Part shown: piece by piece, positions 43,820 to 53,516 of the stretch
Numbering within the stretch: the stretch's first letter is position 1
Layout of the letters: every line of letters begins with the position of its first letter
NCBI RefSeq assembly: GCF_003633615.1
Contig: NZ_RBKU01000001.1
Span: 6,138,001 to 6,202,000 of the forward strand
From: Mucilaginibacter gracilis
GTDB lineage: Bacteria > Bacteroidota > Bacteroidia > Sphingobacteriales > Sphingobacteriaceae
Direction: 5' to 3'
DNA length: 64,000 nucleotides
Translations under genes and position numbers: made by a program
Notes under the pieces: model-generated
Database searches by the model: none
Told to the model about the DNA's origin: nothing
Seen by the model: the letters and a program-made list of their open reading frames with translations, nothing else

Positions 43820-44872
43820 ATGAGCAACGAGGTGATATTTTTAATAGGCTTTGTTGTATTTATTATGGTGATGATGGCTGCCGATTTGGGCTTGTTTTCT
43901 AAACCCAACCAACCCGTTACCTTAAAACGTGCAGCCATAATGAGCCTCATATGGATAGGCTTTGCACTATTATTTTACGTGCTGCTGCTCAATTATGGCC
44001 ATATGCTGCATTCTATTAAAAACTTTGCCGGTTTGCAGGCCGTTAACATCAGCCATTTTCATAAACTTAAATTAAACCCAACTGATTTTGCCGGCGGACT
44101 TGATTTATACCGTAAAAATATTGGCCTCGAGTTTATAACCGGGTATGTGGTTGAGTACGCATTGTCTGTTGATAATATATTTGTTATTGTGCTGGTATTT
44201 GCCGCTTTTAAAGTGAGCGAAAAGCATTACCATAAAGTTTTATTGTGGGGCATTATAGGCGCCATTGTAATGCGCTTTTTATTTGTGTTTTTAGGGGCGG
44301 CCCTCATTACAAAATTTGAATGGATACTGTACTTGTTTGGCGCCTTTTTAATTTACACGGGTGTAATGATGTTTATAAACCGTAACAAGGAAGATAACAT
44401 TGACCCCGAAAACCACAAAGTTGTTAAACTGGCTTCAAAATATTTTGCCGTACACCCCCGGTTTGAGGGCGATAAATTTTTTGTAAAGCTTAACGGCAAA
44501 AAGTTAATTACCCCCTTATTTTTAGTGTTGCTGATTATTGAATTTACCGATTTGATATTTGCAGTTGATTCTATCCCGGCGGTATTCTCGGTAACTAAAG
44601 ATCCCTATATCGTATTCTTCTCCAATATATTTGCCATTTTGGGGCTCCGGTCAATGTTTTTTTTGTTGGCGAACATTATTGATAAGTTTCATTACCTAAA
44701 GGTTGGTTTAGCTTTGCTGCTGGTGTTTATAGGCGCAAAAATGTTGGCAGGGCATTATGCCGAGCAAATTGGTTTAACCACCATGCGGTCGCTCATAATT
44801 ATTGTGTTGATATTGGTAATTAGCGTGGTGGCATCGTTAGTGTTTCCTAAAAACAAAACCGCAACGGCATAA
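43820..44872 (+). CDS. TerC/Alx-family integral membrane protein
   Basis: The 350-residue protein has about nine membrane segments. TerC-family marks are ALSVDNIFVIVLVFAAF, LWGIIGAIVMRFLFVFLG, EFTDLIFAVDSIPAVF and FAILGLRSMFFLLA, with the acidic residues in membrane helices conserved. Members are implicated in tellurite resistance, manganese export or protein metalation; no ter genes lie nearby, so tellurite is not supported. Confidence 0.93.
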   Translation: MSNEVIFLIGFVVFIMVMMAADLGLFSKPNQPVTLKRAAIMSLIWIGFALLFYVLLLNYGHMLHSIKNFAGLQAVNISHFHKLKLNPTDFAGGLDLYRKNIGLEFITGYVVEYALSVDNIFVIVLVFAAFKVSEKHYHKVLLWGIIGAIVMRFLFVFLGAALITKFEWILYLFGAFLIYTGVMMFINRNKEDNIDPENHKVVKLASKYFAVHPRFEGDKFFVKLNGKKLITPLFLVLLIIEFTDLIFAVDSIPAVFSVTKDPYIVFFSNIFAILGLRSMFFLLANIIDKFHYLKVGLALLLVFIGAKMLAGHYAEQIGLTTMRSLIIIVLILVISVVASLVFPKNKTATA

Positions 44873-44947
44873 ACCAATTTAAAAGTGTTGTTATCAAATA
44901 ACACATTTTTAACAACTCAATTGCATTAAACTTATTAACTTCGTTCA

Positions 44948-45739
44948 ATGCAGTTGAGCGATTTGAGTTCATTTAACTTTACTTTTTTTGATGTGCTTGA
45001 TATAGTGATAGTGGCTATCATTATTTATCAGCTCTATAACCTTATCAGGGGTACTATTGCCGCCAATATATTTATTGGGCTGGCCATTATTTGCCTTATG
45101 TTTTTTGCTGTAGACGCCCTGCACATGCGCCTGCTTACCGCCATATTGCGCCGCTTTATGGATGTAGGCATTATTGCCCTCATTATTGTTTTTCAGCAAG
45201 AGATAAGGCGTTTTTTATTGTTGGTAGGTAAAAATGCTTCGCTACAGCGTAACAAAGCGTGGTGGCGGTACTTTTTTGGTAAAAACGAGGTAGAGAAAGA
45301 TAACCTGGCCCGTATAAAGCCTATAATTGATGCCTGCAAAAGCCTTAAACAAACGCATACCGGCGCCCTTATTGTTTTTGCCAAATATTACGACGAGCAA
45401 TTTTTCCAGAATAGTTGCGAAGTAGTTGATGCCAAAATATCAAAGCGTTTGCTCGAAAGTATATTCCAGAAAACAAGCCCCTTGCACGATGGTGCCGTTG
45501 TAATAGCCGAAAACAAAATTAAAGCAGCCAGTTGCATTTTGCCATTAACGGATAATACCGATTTACCGCCGCAATTTGGCTTGCGCCACCGGGCCGGTAT
45601 TGGGGTATCCGAAGCTAATGATGCAACGGCTATCATCATATCCGAAGAAACCGGCGAATTATCATACGCCAAGCATGGCCGTGTAAAAATGAATATCGGT
45701 TTTGCCGAATTAGAAAAGTTACTGAATAAGGATTTTTAA
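44948..45739 (+). CDS. cdaA: Diadenylate cyclase CdaA (c-di-AMP synthase)
   Basis: The 263-residue protein has three N-terminal membrane helices (about 10-75) and a DAC domain with the catalytic DGA in PLHDGAVVIAENK and the RHR motif in GLRHRAGIGVSE. It makes c-di-AMP from two ATP, controlling cell wall and potassium homeostasis. The usual regulators CdaR and GlmM are not adjacent. Promoter not clear. Confidence 0.95.
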   Translation: MQLSDLSSFNFTFFDVLDIVIVAIIIYQLYNLIRGTIAANIFIGLAIICLMFFAVDALHMRLLTAILRRFMDVGIIALIIVFQQEIRRFLLLVGKNASLQRNKAWWRYFFGKNEVEKDNLARIKPIIDACKSLKQTHTGALIVFAKYYDEQFFQNSCEVVDAKISKRLLESIFQKTSPLHDGAVVIAENKIKAASCILPLTDNTDLPPQFGLRHRAGIGVSEANDATAIIISEETGELSYAKHGRVKMNIGFAELEKLLNKDF

Positions 45740-45878
45740 GCAAAAAAATCATCCATATTCAATTTGGAGAACAAGCACTACAAGAAAAACACTTAGCGTT
45801 TAGACTGGTACACCTTGATAGAAATTGTCTATCCCAAACCGCTTTCTGTATACATATTGTATTAACGCAATCGCGTTT

Positions 45879-45915
45879 AACAAAAATGCTCCTTTTTACA
45901 GGAGCATTTTTTGTT
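45879..45915 (+). terminator. Terminator after cdaA
   Basis: AACAAAAATGCTCC (45879-45892) pairs with GGAGCATTTTTTGTT (45901-45915), followed by T-poor sequence but with the T run in the stem. It lies between convergent cdaA and the M1 peptidase gene and may serve both. Confidence 0.8.
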
Positions 45916-45933
45916 AACAATAATTTGTAATGC

Positions 45934-48423
45934 TTATTGATTTTTCTTTAAAACCTCAAGAGCATCATCAATGTATTTCACCTGCTCGGTTTGGTTGGTG
46001 CTTACTTTTTGGGCCTTAATGTTTTCCAGCAATTGGGTAATGTAAGGGATGGCGCCATAAGGTTTATAACGGATAGCCATAGCCTTCAGGTCGTCAACCG
46101 AGCCTTCAACTACTTTGGTATCGGTTGCCCGGGCTATTACTTTGGCGTAGCCTTGCAGCATGTTAAATTTAGCTTGTGGCTCGGCCCTTTTAAAGGCCGC
46201 TGCAATAAACGGAATTTCGGCATCGCTGCCGTTGCTTATGTATAGTTTTACAATAGCTTCGGTTAGTGTACCGGTGTTATCTTGCTCAAGGCTCTTAGCT
46301 ATTTTCAGGGCATCGGCAGGGGCAAGCGAGGCTATACCGTTTAACGATGCAGCCTGCACCGCATACGATTGGCTGTTTATTGATTGTTTAAACAAAGGCA
46401 AATTGCCGGCATCGTTAAGTTTAACCAATGCGTTAATTGCCGCAGCTTTTACAAGTGTTTTTTCGTCGTTTTTTATAATGTCGGCCAATATGGGTAAAGC
46501 AGCGGCTTTAACATCGGCATTGGTTAAATTAATGGCGCGGATAGCTTTAATACGCAGGTTAAAATATTTATCCTTTAAAGCAGCCAGTAATATTTTTTGT
46601 GCGCCTTTGTTTTCCTGCTGTTTGGTTGCAGCGTCAATAGCCTCAAACCTATCTAAATAAAGCGGTGCATTAAAGTATTGAAAAACCAGTTGATCTAACG
46701 TTTTGCTATCAGTTTTACGGGCAAGCAATACCTTATCACCATCCACATTAACCAAATCGGGAGCCGAAGCTACGTGGAAGGTTAAGGTATCAGCCTTGTT
46801 GCGCATCCAAACCTTGTGGCGTTCTTTTTTACCGGCAGCATAAATATCAACCGCCATAGGTAAAATAAAATTATTGCCCGCCTGTGTTTGGGTTAAGTAA
46901 ACGGTTTCGGTTTTGGTTGCCTCATCCCATTTGTAATCAATTTTTAACTCGGGGTGGCCGGCACCGTAGTACCATTGGTTAAAGTACCAGTTTAAATCTA
47001 AACCGCTGGCTTCTTCTAATGCAAGGCGCAATTGCTGGGCCTCGCCATTTTTAAAAGCATTTTGGGTAAGGTAAATGTGTAAGCCTTTAAAAAAAGCATC
47101 TTCGCCTAAGTAGTTGCGCAGCATGTTTAATATGCGGCCACCTTTTTGGTAGGTAACTACGTCAAAAACATCTTCTTTATCGGCATAATGGAACCTTACC
47201 AGGTTTTTGGCGTTGGCACCGGGTGTGTTCAAGTATTGCATCATGGCCTGGTAGCTATGCTCGTCTCCGGCATCTTTACCGTGCTTGTGTTCGGCCCAAA
47301 GCGTTTCGCTAAAATCGGCAAACGATTCGTTTACAGTTAAGTTACTCCAGCTTTCTGTAGTTACATAATCGCCAAACCATTGGTGAAAAAGCTCGTGTAC
47401 AATATCCACTTCGCTTTCGGGTTTACCATCAATCAGTTCGCGGCGGGTAGCTTGCACTTGTTCGCCGTGAAGAGTTGCACTTGTGTTTTCCATAGCACCG
47501 CTCACATAATCGCGAACAACAATTTGCGCGTATTTGTTCCACGGATAATCAACACCCAGTTTTTGCGAATAAAACTCCATTACTTCGGGCGTAAAGCCAA
47601 AAATATCTTTGGCATAAGGGGCAAATTTGGGCTCCAGGTAATAGCTAACCTCTTTATTGCGCCATTTGTCTTTATAAATCTTAAAATCGCCAACAGCCAT
47701 CATAAACAAATATGGCGAGTGCGGAAGCTCCATTTTCCAGGTATCGGTACGGGTACCGTCGGCATTTAATTTTTGTGCTGCCAGCCTGCCGTTTGATAGG
47801 GTAACGTATTTGGCCGGAACCGTCATCACTATCTCGTCGGTAGTTTTTTGGTTGGGTTTATCAATAGTAGGGAACCAGGCCGACGAGCTTTCGCTTTCGC
47901 CCTGTGTCCATATCTGGGTGGGTTTGTTTTTATCGGCACCATCGGCATTAATAAAATATAAACCTTTAGCATCATTAATGGCGGCACTCCCCTTAGTTTT
48001 TAATTCGTCGGGTTTTGATGTATAGTCGATGTAAATGGTATAGCTTTCGGTGCTGCGGTATTTTTTATCGAGTGTTATAGCCAGCGATAAACTATCGTAT
48101 TTAAACTTTAAGGGGAAAAGCTTGCCTGCCTTTACAATGGATATGTTTTTAATATCCATACCCTTGGCATCTAAACGGAGCGAATCGGTAGGGTAAATAT
48201 GCGGTTTAATGGTAACCCATTCTTTGCCATACAAGTAGTGCTTTTTGTAATCAAAACGTACATCAAGCTTGGTATGTACCAGGTCGTTTACCTTGGCAGC
48301 AGTTTCGCGATATATTTTCAGCTCTGGTGCATCGGGCTGGCTTTGCTGGGCAAAAAGCGTTGTAGTTGCGCACAGGGCAACAGCGGGTGTTAAAAGCAGG
48401 GTGAGTAGCCTGGTCTTGTTCAT
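45934..48423 (-). CDS. Exported M1 family aminopeptidase
   Basis: The 829-residue zinc peptidase has a signal peptide (MNKTRLLTLLLTPAVALCAT). The M1 exopeptidase motif is VSGAMENTSATLHG and the zinc site VHELFHQWFGDYV with the third ligand in NLTVNESFADF. The C-terminal third (about 560-829) is HEAT-like helical repeats (KAAALPILADIIKNDEKTL). It removes N-terminal residues from periplasmic or imported peptides. Confidence 0.94.
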   Translation of the reverse strand: MNKTRLLTLLLTPAVALCATTTLFAQQSQPDAPELKIYRETAAKVNDLVHTKLDVRFDYKKHYLYGKEWVTIKPHIYPTDSLRLDAKGMDIKNISIVKAGKLFPLKFKYDSLSLAITLDKKYRSTESYTIYIDYTSKPDELKTKGSAAINDAKGLYFINADGADKNKPTQIWTQGESESSSAWFPTIDKPNQKTTDEIVMTVPAKYVTLSNGRLAAQKLNADGTRTDTWKMELPHSPYLFMMAVGDFKIYKDKWRNKEVSYYLEPKFAPYAKDIFGFTPEVMEFYSQKLGVDYPWNKYAQIVVRDYVSGAMENTSATLHGEQVQATRRELIDGKPESEVDIVHELFHQWFGDYVTTESWSNLTVNESFADFSETLWAEHKHGKDAGDEHSYQAMMQYLNTPGANAKNLVRFHYADKEDVFDVVTYQKGGRILNMLRNYLGEDAFFKGLHIYLTQNAFKNGEAQQLRLALEEASGLDLNWYFNQWYYGAGHPELKIDYKWDEATKTETVYLTQTQAGNNFILPMAVDIYAAGKKERHKVWMRNKADTLTFHVASAPDLVNVDGDKVLLARKTDSKTLDQLVFQYFNAPLYLDRFEAIDAATKQQENKGAQKILLAALKDKYFNLRIKAIRAINLTNADVKAAALPILADIIKNDEKTLVKAAAINALVKLNDAGNLPLFKQSINSQSYAVQAASLNGIASLAPADALKIAKSLEQDNTGTLTEAIVKLYISNGSDAEIPFIAAAFKRAEPQAKFNMLQGYAKVIARATDTKVVEGSVDDLKAMAIRYKPYGAIPYITQLLENIKAQKVSTNQTEQVKYIDDALEVLKKNQ

Positions 48424-48548
48424 TGATGGGTCAGTTATGAGTTAAAATGTAAATGCTAAGTTATAAGATTTAGTTAAAATTAAAAAAGGCTATAATACAT
48501 ATGGTTTTTAAGGGTGATGTATTAAATTTGTGTTTATCGTTTAATATT

Positions 48549-48797
48549 ATGAACAAGGCAACATTAAAGCAAAAGCTTCACGATTATATAGATATAGCTG
48601 AAGAAAAAAAATTAAAGGCTATTTATACGATACTGGAAAGTGAGTTAGAAGAAGGTAAGTGGTGGAATGATAAGGAAACTGTTGCCGAACTGGAACGCAG
48701 AACTGAAGAACTGAGAACCGGTAAAGAAAAAGGTTTTACATGGGATGAAATCAAAGAACGTGTCCGAAAATCATCACCGGCAAATCAAAAGGCCTGA
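48549..48797 (+). CDS. Antitoxin of a RelE/ParE-type module
   Basis: From the ATG at 48549 (MNKATLKQKLHDYIDIAEEK) the protein has 82 residues; an upstream in-frame ATG gives an unlikely extension. It is charged and helical, with the putative addiction-module pattern WWNDKETVAELERRTEELRTG then FTWDEIKERVR. Its TGA overlaps the ATG of the toxin by one base, so they are co-translated. It would neutralise the toxin and repress the operon. Confidence 0.8.
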   Translation: MNKATLKQKLHDYIDIAEEKKLKAIYTILESELEEGKWWNDKETVAELERRTEELRTGKEKGFTWDEIKERVRKSSPANQKA

Positions 48798-49105
48798 TGT
48801 ATCAACTAATATTTCATTCAGAAACACAAAAGGATCTTCAGGAATCGTACGATTGGTATGAGGAACAGGGCGAAAATTTAGGCGAACAATTATTATATCA
48901 AATTGAAGAGGGCTTAGAGAAAGTTAAAAATAATCCTTTTCATTATCAAATTATCACCAAAAAGTTGCGGCAGGCTTTAATTGAGGTCTTCCCTTTTGTA
49001 ATATGTTATGAAATAGATGAAAAGAGAGAATTGATTTATGTATCAGCTATCTTTCATACCAGCCGTAATCCTAAGCAAAAGCTTCGTCGAAAGTTTAATA
49101 AATAA
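48797..49105 (+). CDS. RelE/ParE superfamily toxin
   Basis: The 102-residue protein has the ParE/RelE-like fold: YQLIFHSETQKDLQESYDWY, then IEEGLEKVKNNPFHYQ, RQALIEVFPFVICYEI and YVSAIFHTSRNP. HTSRNP is the common ParE-like ending. Members inhibit gyrase or cleave mRNA; which one is not clear. Confidence 0.87.
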   Translation: MYQLIFHSETQKDLQESYDWYEEQGENLGEQLLYQIEEGLEKVKNNPFHYQIITKKLRQALIEVFPFVICYEIDEKRELIYVSAIFHTSRNPKQKLRRKFNK

Positions 49106-49109
49106 AAAA

Positions 49110-49135
49110 AAGTCCGGCACTTGCGCGCCGAACTT
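49110..49135. terminator. Bidirectional terminator between toxin and bacilliredoxin genes
   Basis: AAGTCCGGC (49110-49118) pairs with GCCGAACTT (49127-49135) with one mismatch, preceded and followed by A/T runs. It lies between two convergent stops. Confidence 0.65.
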
Positions 49136-49161
49136 CTCAAAAAAAAACTCAATTAAAATTT

Positions 49162-49572
49162 TTAGCAATATTGCTCAAAAGCACCAATTAAGTTATCGGC
49201 AATCATTTGTGCAGGGCGGCCCTCAATTTGGTGGCGCTCAATAATGTGTACCAGTTTACCATCCTTAAACAAAGCCATTGATGGCGACGACGGAGGATAA
49301 GGCAGCATATAATTACGGGCAGTATCAACAGCGTCTTTTTCCATGCCTGCAAATACAGTAACAAAGTTATCGGGATGTTTTGCACTTTGGGTAGCCATTT
49401 TAGCTGCCGGGCGCGCATTAGCTGCTGCACAACCACAAACCGAGTTTACCATTACCAATACGGTACCTTCTGCCTCAATAGCTTGCTTTACTGCATCGGC
49501 ATCTTTTAACTCTTTATAACCAACCTTGGTTAAATCTTCCCGCATGGGGGCAACTAAATATTCCGGATACAT
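49162..49572 (-). CDS. BrxA/BrxB-family bacilliredoxin
   Basis: The 136-residue thioredoxin-fold protein has the CGC active site in VNSVCGCAAANARPA (about 43-57). In Bacillus these remove bacillithiol from oxidised protein cysteines. MYPEYLVAPMREDLTKVGY is the standard start. In Bacteroidota its thiol cofactor is less certain. Confidence 0.93.
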   Translation of the reverse strand: MYPEYLVAPMREDLTKVGYKELKDADAVKQAIEAEGTVLVMVNSVCGCAAANARPAAKMATQSAKHPDNFVTVFAGMEKDAVDTARNYMLPYPPSSPSMALFKDGKLVHIIERHQIEGRPAQMIADNLIGAFEQYC

Positions 49573-49827
49573 AATTTCTTTTTTCTAAGTAATTACCACA
49601 AAAGTAACAAATCGATGCGGTTTTAATTTTATCATTTTGAATAATAACATTTTGCTGACGATAACCGGGCCTAAAACTCATTAACTCCAATTAGCAACCC
49701 TTTGAAAGCACATAGCGGATGTATTTATTGATAGTAGTGGTTTATTAACAGGGAGTTAAACAATTTTTTAATGCTATTTATTACTTAAAATGTTTACCTT
49801 GCAATTCCTTTACCAAAATTACGATTG

Positions 49828-50694
49828 ATGAATATTAAACGAACTGATAACACCAGTACGGTTGTCATTTTAAATAAAAGTGAGCAGCATATTAAATCCT
49901 TCCAAATAAAAACCAAGCATTTAGGCAGGCTCAAACACTACTCGGCAGGTATTTTTGTTTTGGTTGCACTGCTTATAGGTTGCATTTGTTACCTCCAAAA
50001 CCAAAATTCCATACAGGCACAAGAGAAACAACAATTACTGGCCCAGCTAAAAGCCAAAGGCACCCTGCCTGTTAATCACGCTAAAACTGGTACGGGTATA
50101 TCGGCCCAGAGCTACATCCAATCAATCCAACTTAAATTACGGCAAATTAACGATTACCTGCGTAAACGGGGCCTAAAAGAGTTTTCTACCACGGGCGAAG
50201 GCGGCAGCGGCAAAGCCGAAGGTGCAAAATTAAGCGAAAAAGATGCTTACATGTATTACGACGAGTATTTAAAACATTTGGTAGCAGCAGTAGGCTTCAC
50301 GCCAATGGGTTATCCGCGCAGTAGCTCCTTCACCTCATCTTTCGGTTTCAGGGGCGATCCATTTAATGCTAACAGTGCCGAGTTTCATCCCGGTATTGAT
50401 TTTGCCGGCAAAAAAGGCGACGCCGTTAAATGTACCGCCAACGGTAAGGTAATTTTTGCCGGCTGGAACGGCGGTTATGGCAATTGCGTGCAAATTGCAC
50501 ACGGCAACAATTTGGTAACGCTATTTGGCCATCTTTCGCGCATTGTTGTAAAGGTTGGGCAAGCAATAAGCGTGGGCGATAAAGTTGGCGAAGTAGGCTC
50601 AACCGGGCACTCAACCGGGCCGCACCTGCATTACGAAATTCGTAAAGACGGCAAAGCTGTTAACCCCGTTAACTTTTTAACACTCAACAAGTAA
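49828..50694 (+). CDS. Membrane-anchored M23 metallopeptidase
   Basis: The 288-residue protein starts at the ATG at 49828 (a TTG one codon earlier is less likely). One membrane helix (about 38-56, YSAGIFVLVALLIGCICYL) is followed by a short coiled linker and a peptidase domain. Zinc ligands are in FHPGIDFAGKKGD and HSTGPHLHYEIRKDG. M23 enzymes cut peptidoglycan cross-bridges. It is 64 bases before the bactofilin gene, a common pairing for shape control. Confidence 0.93.
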   Translation: MNIKRTDNTSTVVILNKSEQHIKSFQIKTKHLGRLKHYSAGIFVLVALLIGCICYLQNQNSIQAQEKQQLLAQLKAKGTLPVNHAKTGTGISAQSYIQSIQLKLRQINDYLRKRGLKEFSTTGEGGSGKAEGAKLSEKDAYMYYDEYLKHLVAAVGFTPMGYPRSSSFTSSFGFRGDPFNANSAEFHPGIDFAGKKGDAVKCTANGKVIFAGWNGGYGNCVQIAHGNNLVTLFGHLSRIVVKVGQAISVGDKVGEVGSTGHSTGPHLHYEIRKDGKAVNPVNFLTLNK

Positions 50695-50758
50695 TTAAGT
50701 AATATTTAGTGCTTAAACCGGCAACACGCCATATTATAATCTAAAACAAATTTTCGTA

Positions 50759-51136
50759 ATGTCAATGTTCAAAAAGAAAGATAAAGTAACGCTGGATCAG
50801 CAAGCCATATCAACATTTATTGGTGAAGGTTGTTTTTTAGAGGGCAACCTAAAGGCCCCGGCCTTTGTGCGTATTGATGGGCAGGTTACCGGTAACGTAA
50901 CCATAGAAGGTGGTTTGATTTTAGGCGAACGCGGCATAATAAACGGCGATGTAACTACTCATGATATGGTTGTTTACGGCACCATTAAAGGTGATATTGA
51001 CACCCACTCGCTGGAGATTAGGGGCACCGGCAACATTACAGGCGAATTAAAAACCCAAACTTTGCTGGTTGAAGCCGGCGCAATTTATAATGGTGTACTT
51101 TCTATGGCGCAAAATACTAAAGTAGCAACTGAATAA
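50759..51136 (+). CDS. Bactofilin (polymer-forming cytoskeletal protein)
   Basis: The 125-residue protein is a single right-handed beta-helix of short repeats: IGEGCFLEGNLKAPAFVRID, GQVTGNVTIEGGLILGERGI, YGTIKGDIDTHSLEIRGTGN. Bactofilins form filaments that localise peptidoglycan enzymes. The M23 peptidase just upstream is the likely partner. Confidence 0.93.
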   Translation: MSMFKKKDKVTLDQQAISTFIGEGCFLEGNLKAPAFVRIDGQVTGNVTIEGGLILGERGIINGDVTTHDMVVYGTIKGDIDTHSLEIRGTGNITGELKTQTLLVEAGAIYNGVLSMAQNTKVATE

Positions 51137-51185
51137 AAGGCGAGATTTCAGATGACTGATGTCAGAAGACGGATTTCGGATTACT

Positions 51186-51220
51186 GATATATGAATCCAA
51201 ATAATTTGGATTCATATATC
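51186..51220. repeat. 35-base perfect palindrome (17+1+17)
   Basis: Arm gatatatgaatccaaat (51186-51202), one base, then atttggattcatatatc (51204-51220). It lies about 50 bases after the bactofilin stop and is flanked by related inverted (ccgaaatc)-type words. It can form a long hairpin. Confidence 0.85.
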
Positions 51221-51718
51221 CGGTTGATTTCTGATTTCCGAACCCGGTAATCCGAAATCAACTATCCGTCATCCTAAACCCGTCAGCAAAACAGCTTCGG
51301 CCAAAAGCGGGAATAACGTGTTGGGATGTGCGGCGGGAAAGGGCCTTTCGATTCTTGCTTGAGCGGGGCAAGTGCGGCCATTGGGGCAATGAATCGAGCC
51401 TCCTGTGAGTTCTTACCGCTTGTGCGCGAAGGCCCTGTGCGAAAAGAAGCCTTTTTACTGACAAGCCCTTTGGTTACTTTGTGGCTACACAAGTAACAGC
51501 CTCCGCGGCAATTGAGTATTAACTATGCAAATCACCCATTGCTTTAATCGTCAAGAAGCAATAATCCCCCAACATCTTTAACCGAAAAAACTTTCACAAT
51601 TAAACCCATCACACAAGGTTAAATTATTTTGATGCTTTGCTGTAAACCGTGTTTCGTTTTTTTTATTGCATTACGCAATTTGCACTAAAAAAACGCACGT
51701 ATGGTAAAGTAACAAACT

Positions 51719-51726
51719 TATATTTG
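51719..51726 (+). promoter_or_regulatory. -7 box (TATATTTG) for the ABC exporter operon
   Basis: An exact TAnnTTTG match 65 bases before the ATG at 51792. Confidence 0.45.
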
Positions 51727-51791
51727 CCCTGTTTTAAAGTAATTTATACGCTAAACCGTTAACCCATACATATCAGTATTCAATAAAAAAT

Positions 51792-53516
51792 ATGGATAAA
51801 AAACCCGGTATACTCGCCCTGCTTAAACCTTATATGGGTTTGGTGCTGTTGCTACTGCTGTTTACGCTTATGGGCAACGCCATTAACCTGCTGCTCCCTA
51901 AAATTATATCAAACAGTATTGATGCTTTTACACGCGGGCAATTTGTGTTTAAACCCATTATTATTGAGTTTGCTTTAGCCGTTGCGGCCATATTTATTTT
52001 TACCTATTTGCAAAGCGTTATACAAACCTACGCATCAGAGCGTGTGGCCCGCGATTTGCGCACCCGCCTTGCCGATAAAATATCAAAACAAAACAACGCC
52101 TTTATCGAAACCGCTAACCCATCAAAACTATTAACCAACCTCACTACCGATGTAGACTCCATCAAGATGTTCATTTCGCAGGCCATTGTGTCTATCGTTT
52201 CGTCGCTGGTTATTATTATCGGCGCAAGCGTGTTGTTGCTTACCATCAACTGGCAGTTGGCACTGTGCGTTATAGCTATTATCCCCATCATTGGGTTTAC
52301 ATTTTATACGGTACTGAAAAAAGTAAGGGCAATTTACATCCAAAGCCGCGCCGTTATCGATTGGCTTAATAAGGTAATAAACGAAAGCATTTTAGGTTCG
52401 GCCATCATCCGCGTAGTTAACTCGCAAACGCTGGAATACAACAAATTTTTAGAGGCCAATACCAAAGCGCGCGATTTCGGCCTGACTATTTTAAAACTCT
52501 TTGCCGGACTAATACCCGTAATTACGTTTTCGGCAAACATAGCAGCACTTACCATATTGGCTTTGGGCGGCCACTTTGTTATAACGGGCAGCATGAGTCT
52601 TGGCAATTTTGCAGCTTTTAACAGCTATCTATCCATGCTCATATTCCCCATACTGGTTATAGGTTTTATGAGTAATGTAATTGCACAGGCCACCGCATCT
52701 TACGAGCGGATACGCATAGTTATCGAAAGTCCGGATGTAACACCAACAGGCACCATTACCAATACCCTTCGCGGGGATATTGAACTTAAAAATGTAAATG
52801 TTTTATATGGCCAAAAGCCGGTTTTAAAACATGTTAACTTTACCATTAATGCAGGCACACGCACCGCTATAATTGGCCCAACTGCTGCGGGCAAAACGCA
52901 ATTGCTTTACCTGCTTACAGGCTTAATAAAACCCAACACAGGCTCGGTTGAACTGGATGGCCACAATATAGATGATTACAACACCGAAGCCTTTCACCGG
53001 CAGGTAGGTTTTGTTTTTCAGGATAGCATTATTTTTAACATGAGCATCCGCGAAAACATTGCCTTTAGCGATACGGTAACCGATGAATCGTTACAGAAAG
53101 CCATTGATACCGCCGAACTGCGCGAGTTTATTGATGCCCTTCCTGATAAGTTAAGTACCATCGTGTCCGAACGTGGCTCAAGCCTTTCGGGCGGACAAAA
53201 ACAACGCATTATGCTGGCCCGGGCCTTAGCGGTTAACCCCCGGATATTGTTGCTTGACGATTTTACCGCCCGCGTTGATAACAATACCGAAAAAAAGATA
53301 CTCGATAATATTGAGAAAAATTATCCCGGCATCACCCTGCTATCGGTAACGCAAAAAATTGCGGCGGTTGAGCATTACGACCAGATTATCCTGATGATGC
53401 AAGGCGAAGTAATTGCCACCGGAAAACACGAGCAATTGATACAAACCAGCCCCGAATATATACAACTGTTCAACTCCCAACAAAGCACCAGCAACTATGA
53501 ATTACGACCTGAATAA
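51792..53516 (+). CDS. ABC exporter half-transporter, degenerate-ATPase subunit
   Basis: The 574-residue type IV exporter half has six membrane helices (about 15-310) and a nucleotide-binding domain. Walker A is GPTAAGKTQ (G362-K368) and the signature is the standard LSGGQKQR. Walker B ends LLLDDF, with D490 in the catalytic-glutamate position, and the H-loop carries Q521 (SVTQKI) instead of histidine. Both changes mark the degenerate site of heterodimeric exporters such as BmrC or TM287. Its 3' end overlaps the partner gene by 20 bases. Cargo is unknown (drugs or lipids). Confidence 0.92.
   Translation: MDKKPGILALLKPYMGLVLLLLLFTLMGNAINLLLPKIISNSIDAFTRGQFVFKPIIIEFALAVAAIFIFTYLQSVIQTYASERVARDLRTRLADKISKQNNAFIETANPSKLLTNLTTDVDSIKMFISQAIVSIVSSLVIIIGASVLLLTINWQLALCVIAIIPIIGFTFYTVLKKVRAIYIQSRAVIDWLNKVINESILGSAIIRVVNSQTLEYNKFLEANTKARDFGLTILKLFAGLIPVITFSANIAALTILALGGHFVITGSMSLGNFAAFNSYLSMLIFPILVIGFMSNVIAQATASYERIRIVIESPDVTPTGTITNTLRGDIELKNVNVLYGQKPVLKHVNFTINAGTRTAIIGPTAAGKTQLLYLLTGLIKPNTGSVELDGHNIDDYNTEAFHRQVGFVFQDSIIFNMSIRENIAFSDTVTDESLQKAIDTAELREFIDALPDKLSTIVSERGSSLSGGQKQRIMLARALAVNPRILLLDDFTARVDNNTEKKILDNIEKNYPGITLLSVTQKIAAVEHYDQIILMMQGEVIATGKHEQLIQTSPEYIQLFNSQQSTSNYELRPE

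Larger units (their letters stand above)
51137..51791. other. Long intergenic region with palindrome and GC-rich noncoding block
   Basis: No convincing gene in 655 bases. 51150-51265 contains (gatttcgg/ccgaaatc) words around a 35-base palindrome (51186-51220). 51265-51510 is richer in G and C, with overlapping reverse-strand frames (51258-51464, 51283-51492) that look like translated repeat rather than protein. The exporter promoter box is at 51719-51726. Confidence 0.6.

Noticed and set aside
43820..44872. Tellurite resistance locus
   Set aside because: Only a TerC-family protein is present, without TerA, B, D, E or Z.
46160..46660. 166-codon forward frame
   Set aside because: Antisense to the HEAT-repeat part of the M1 aminopeptidase.
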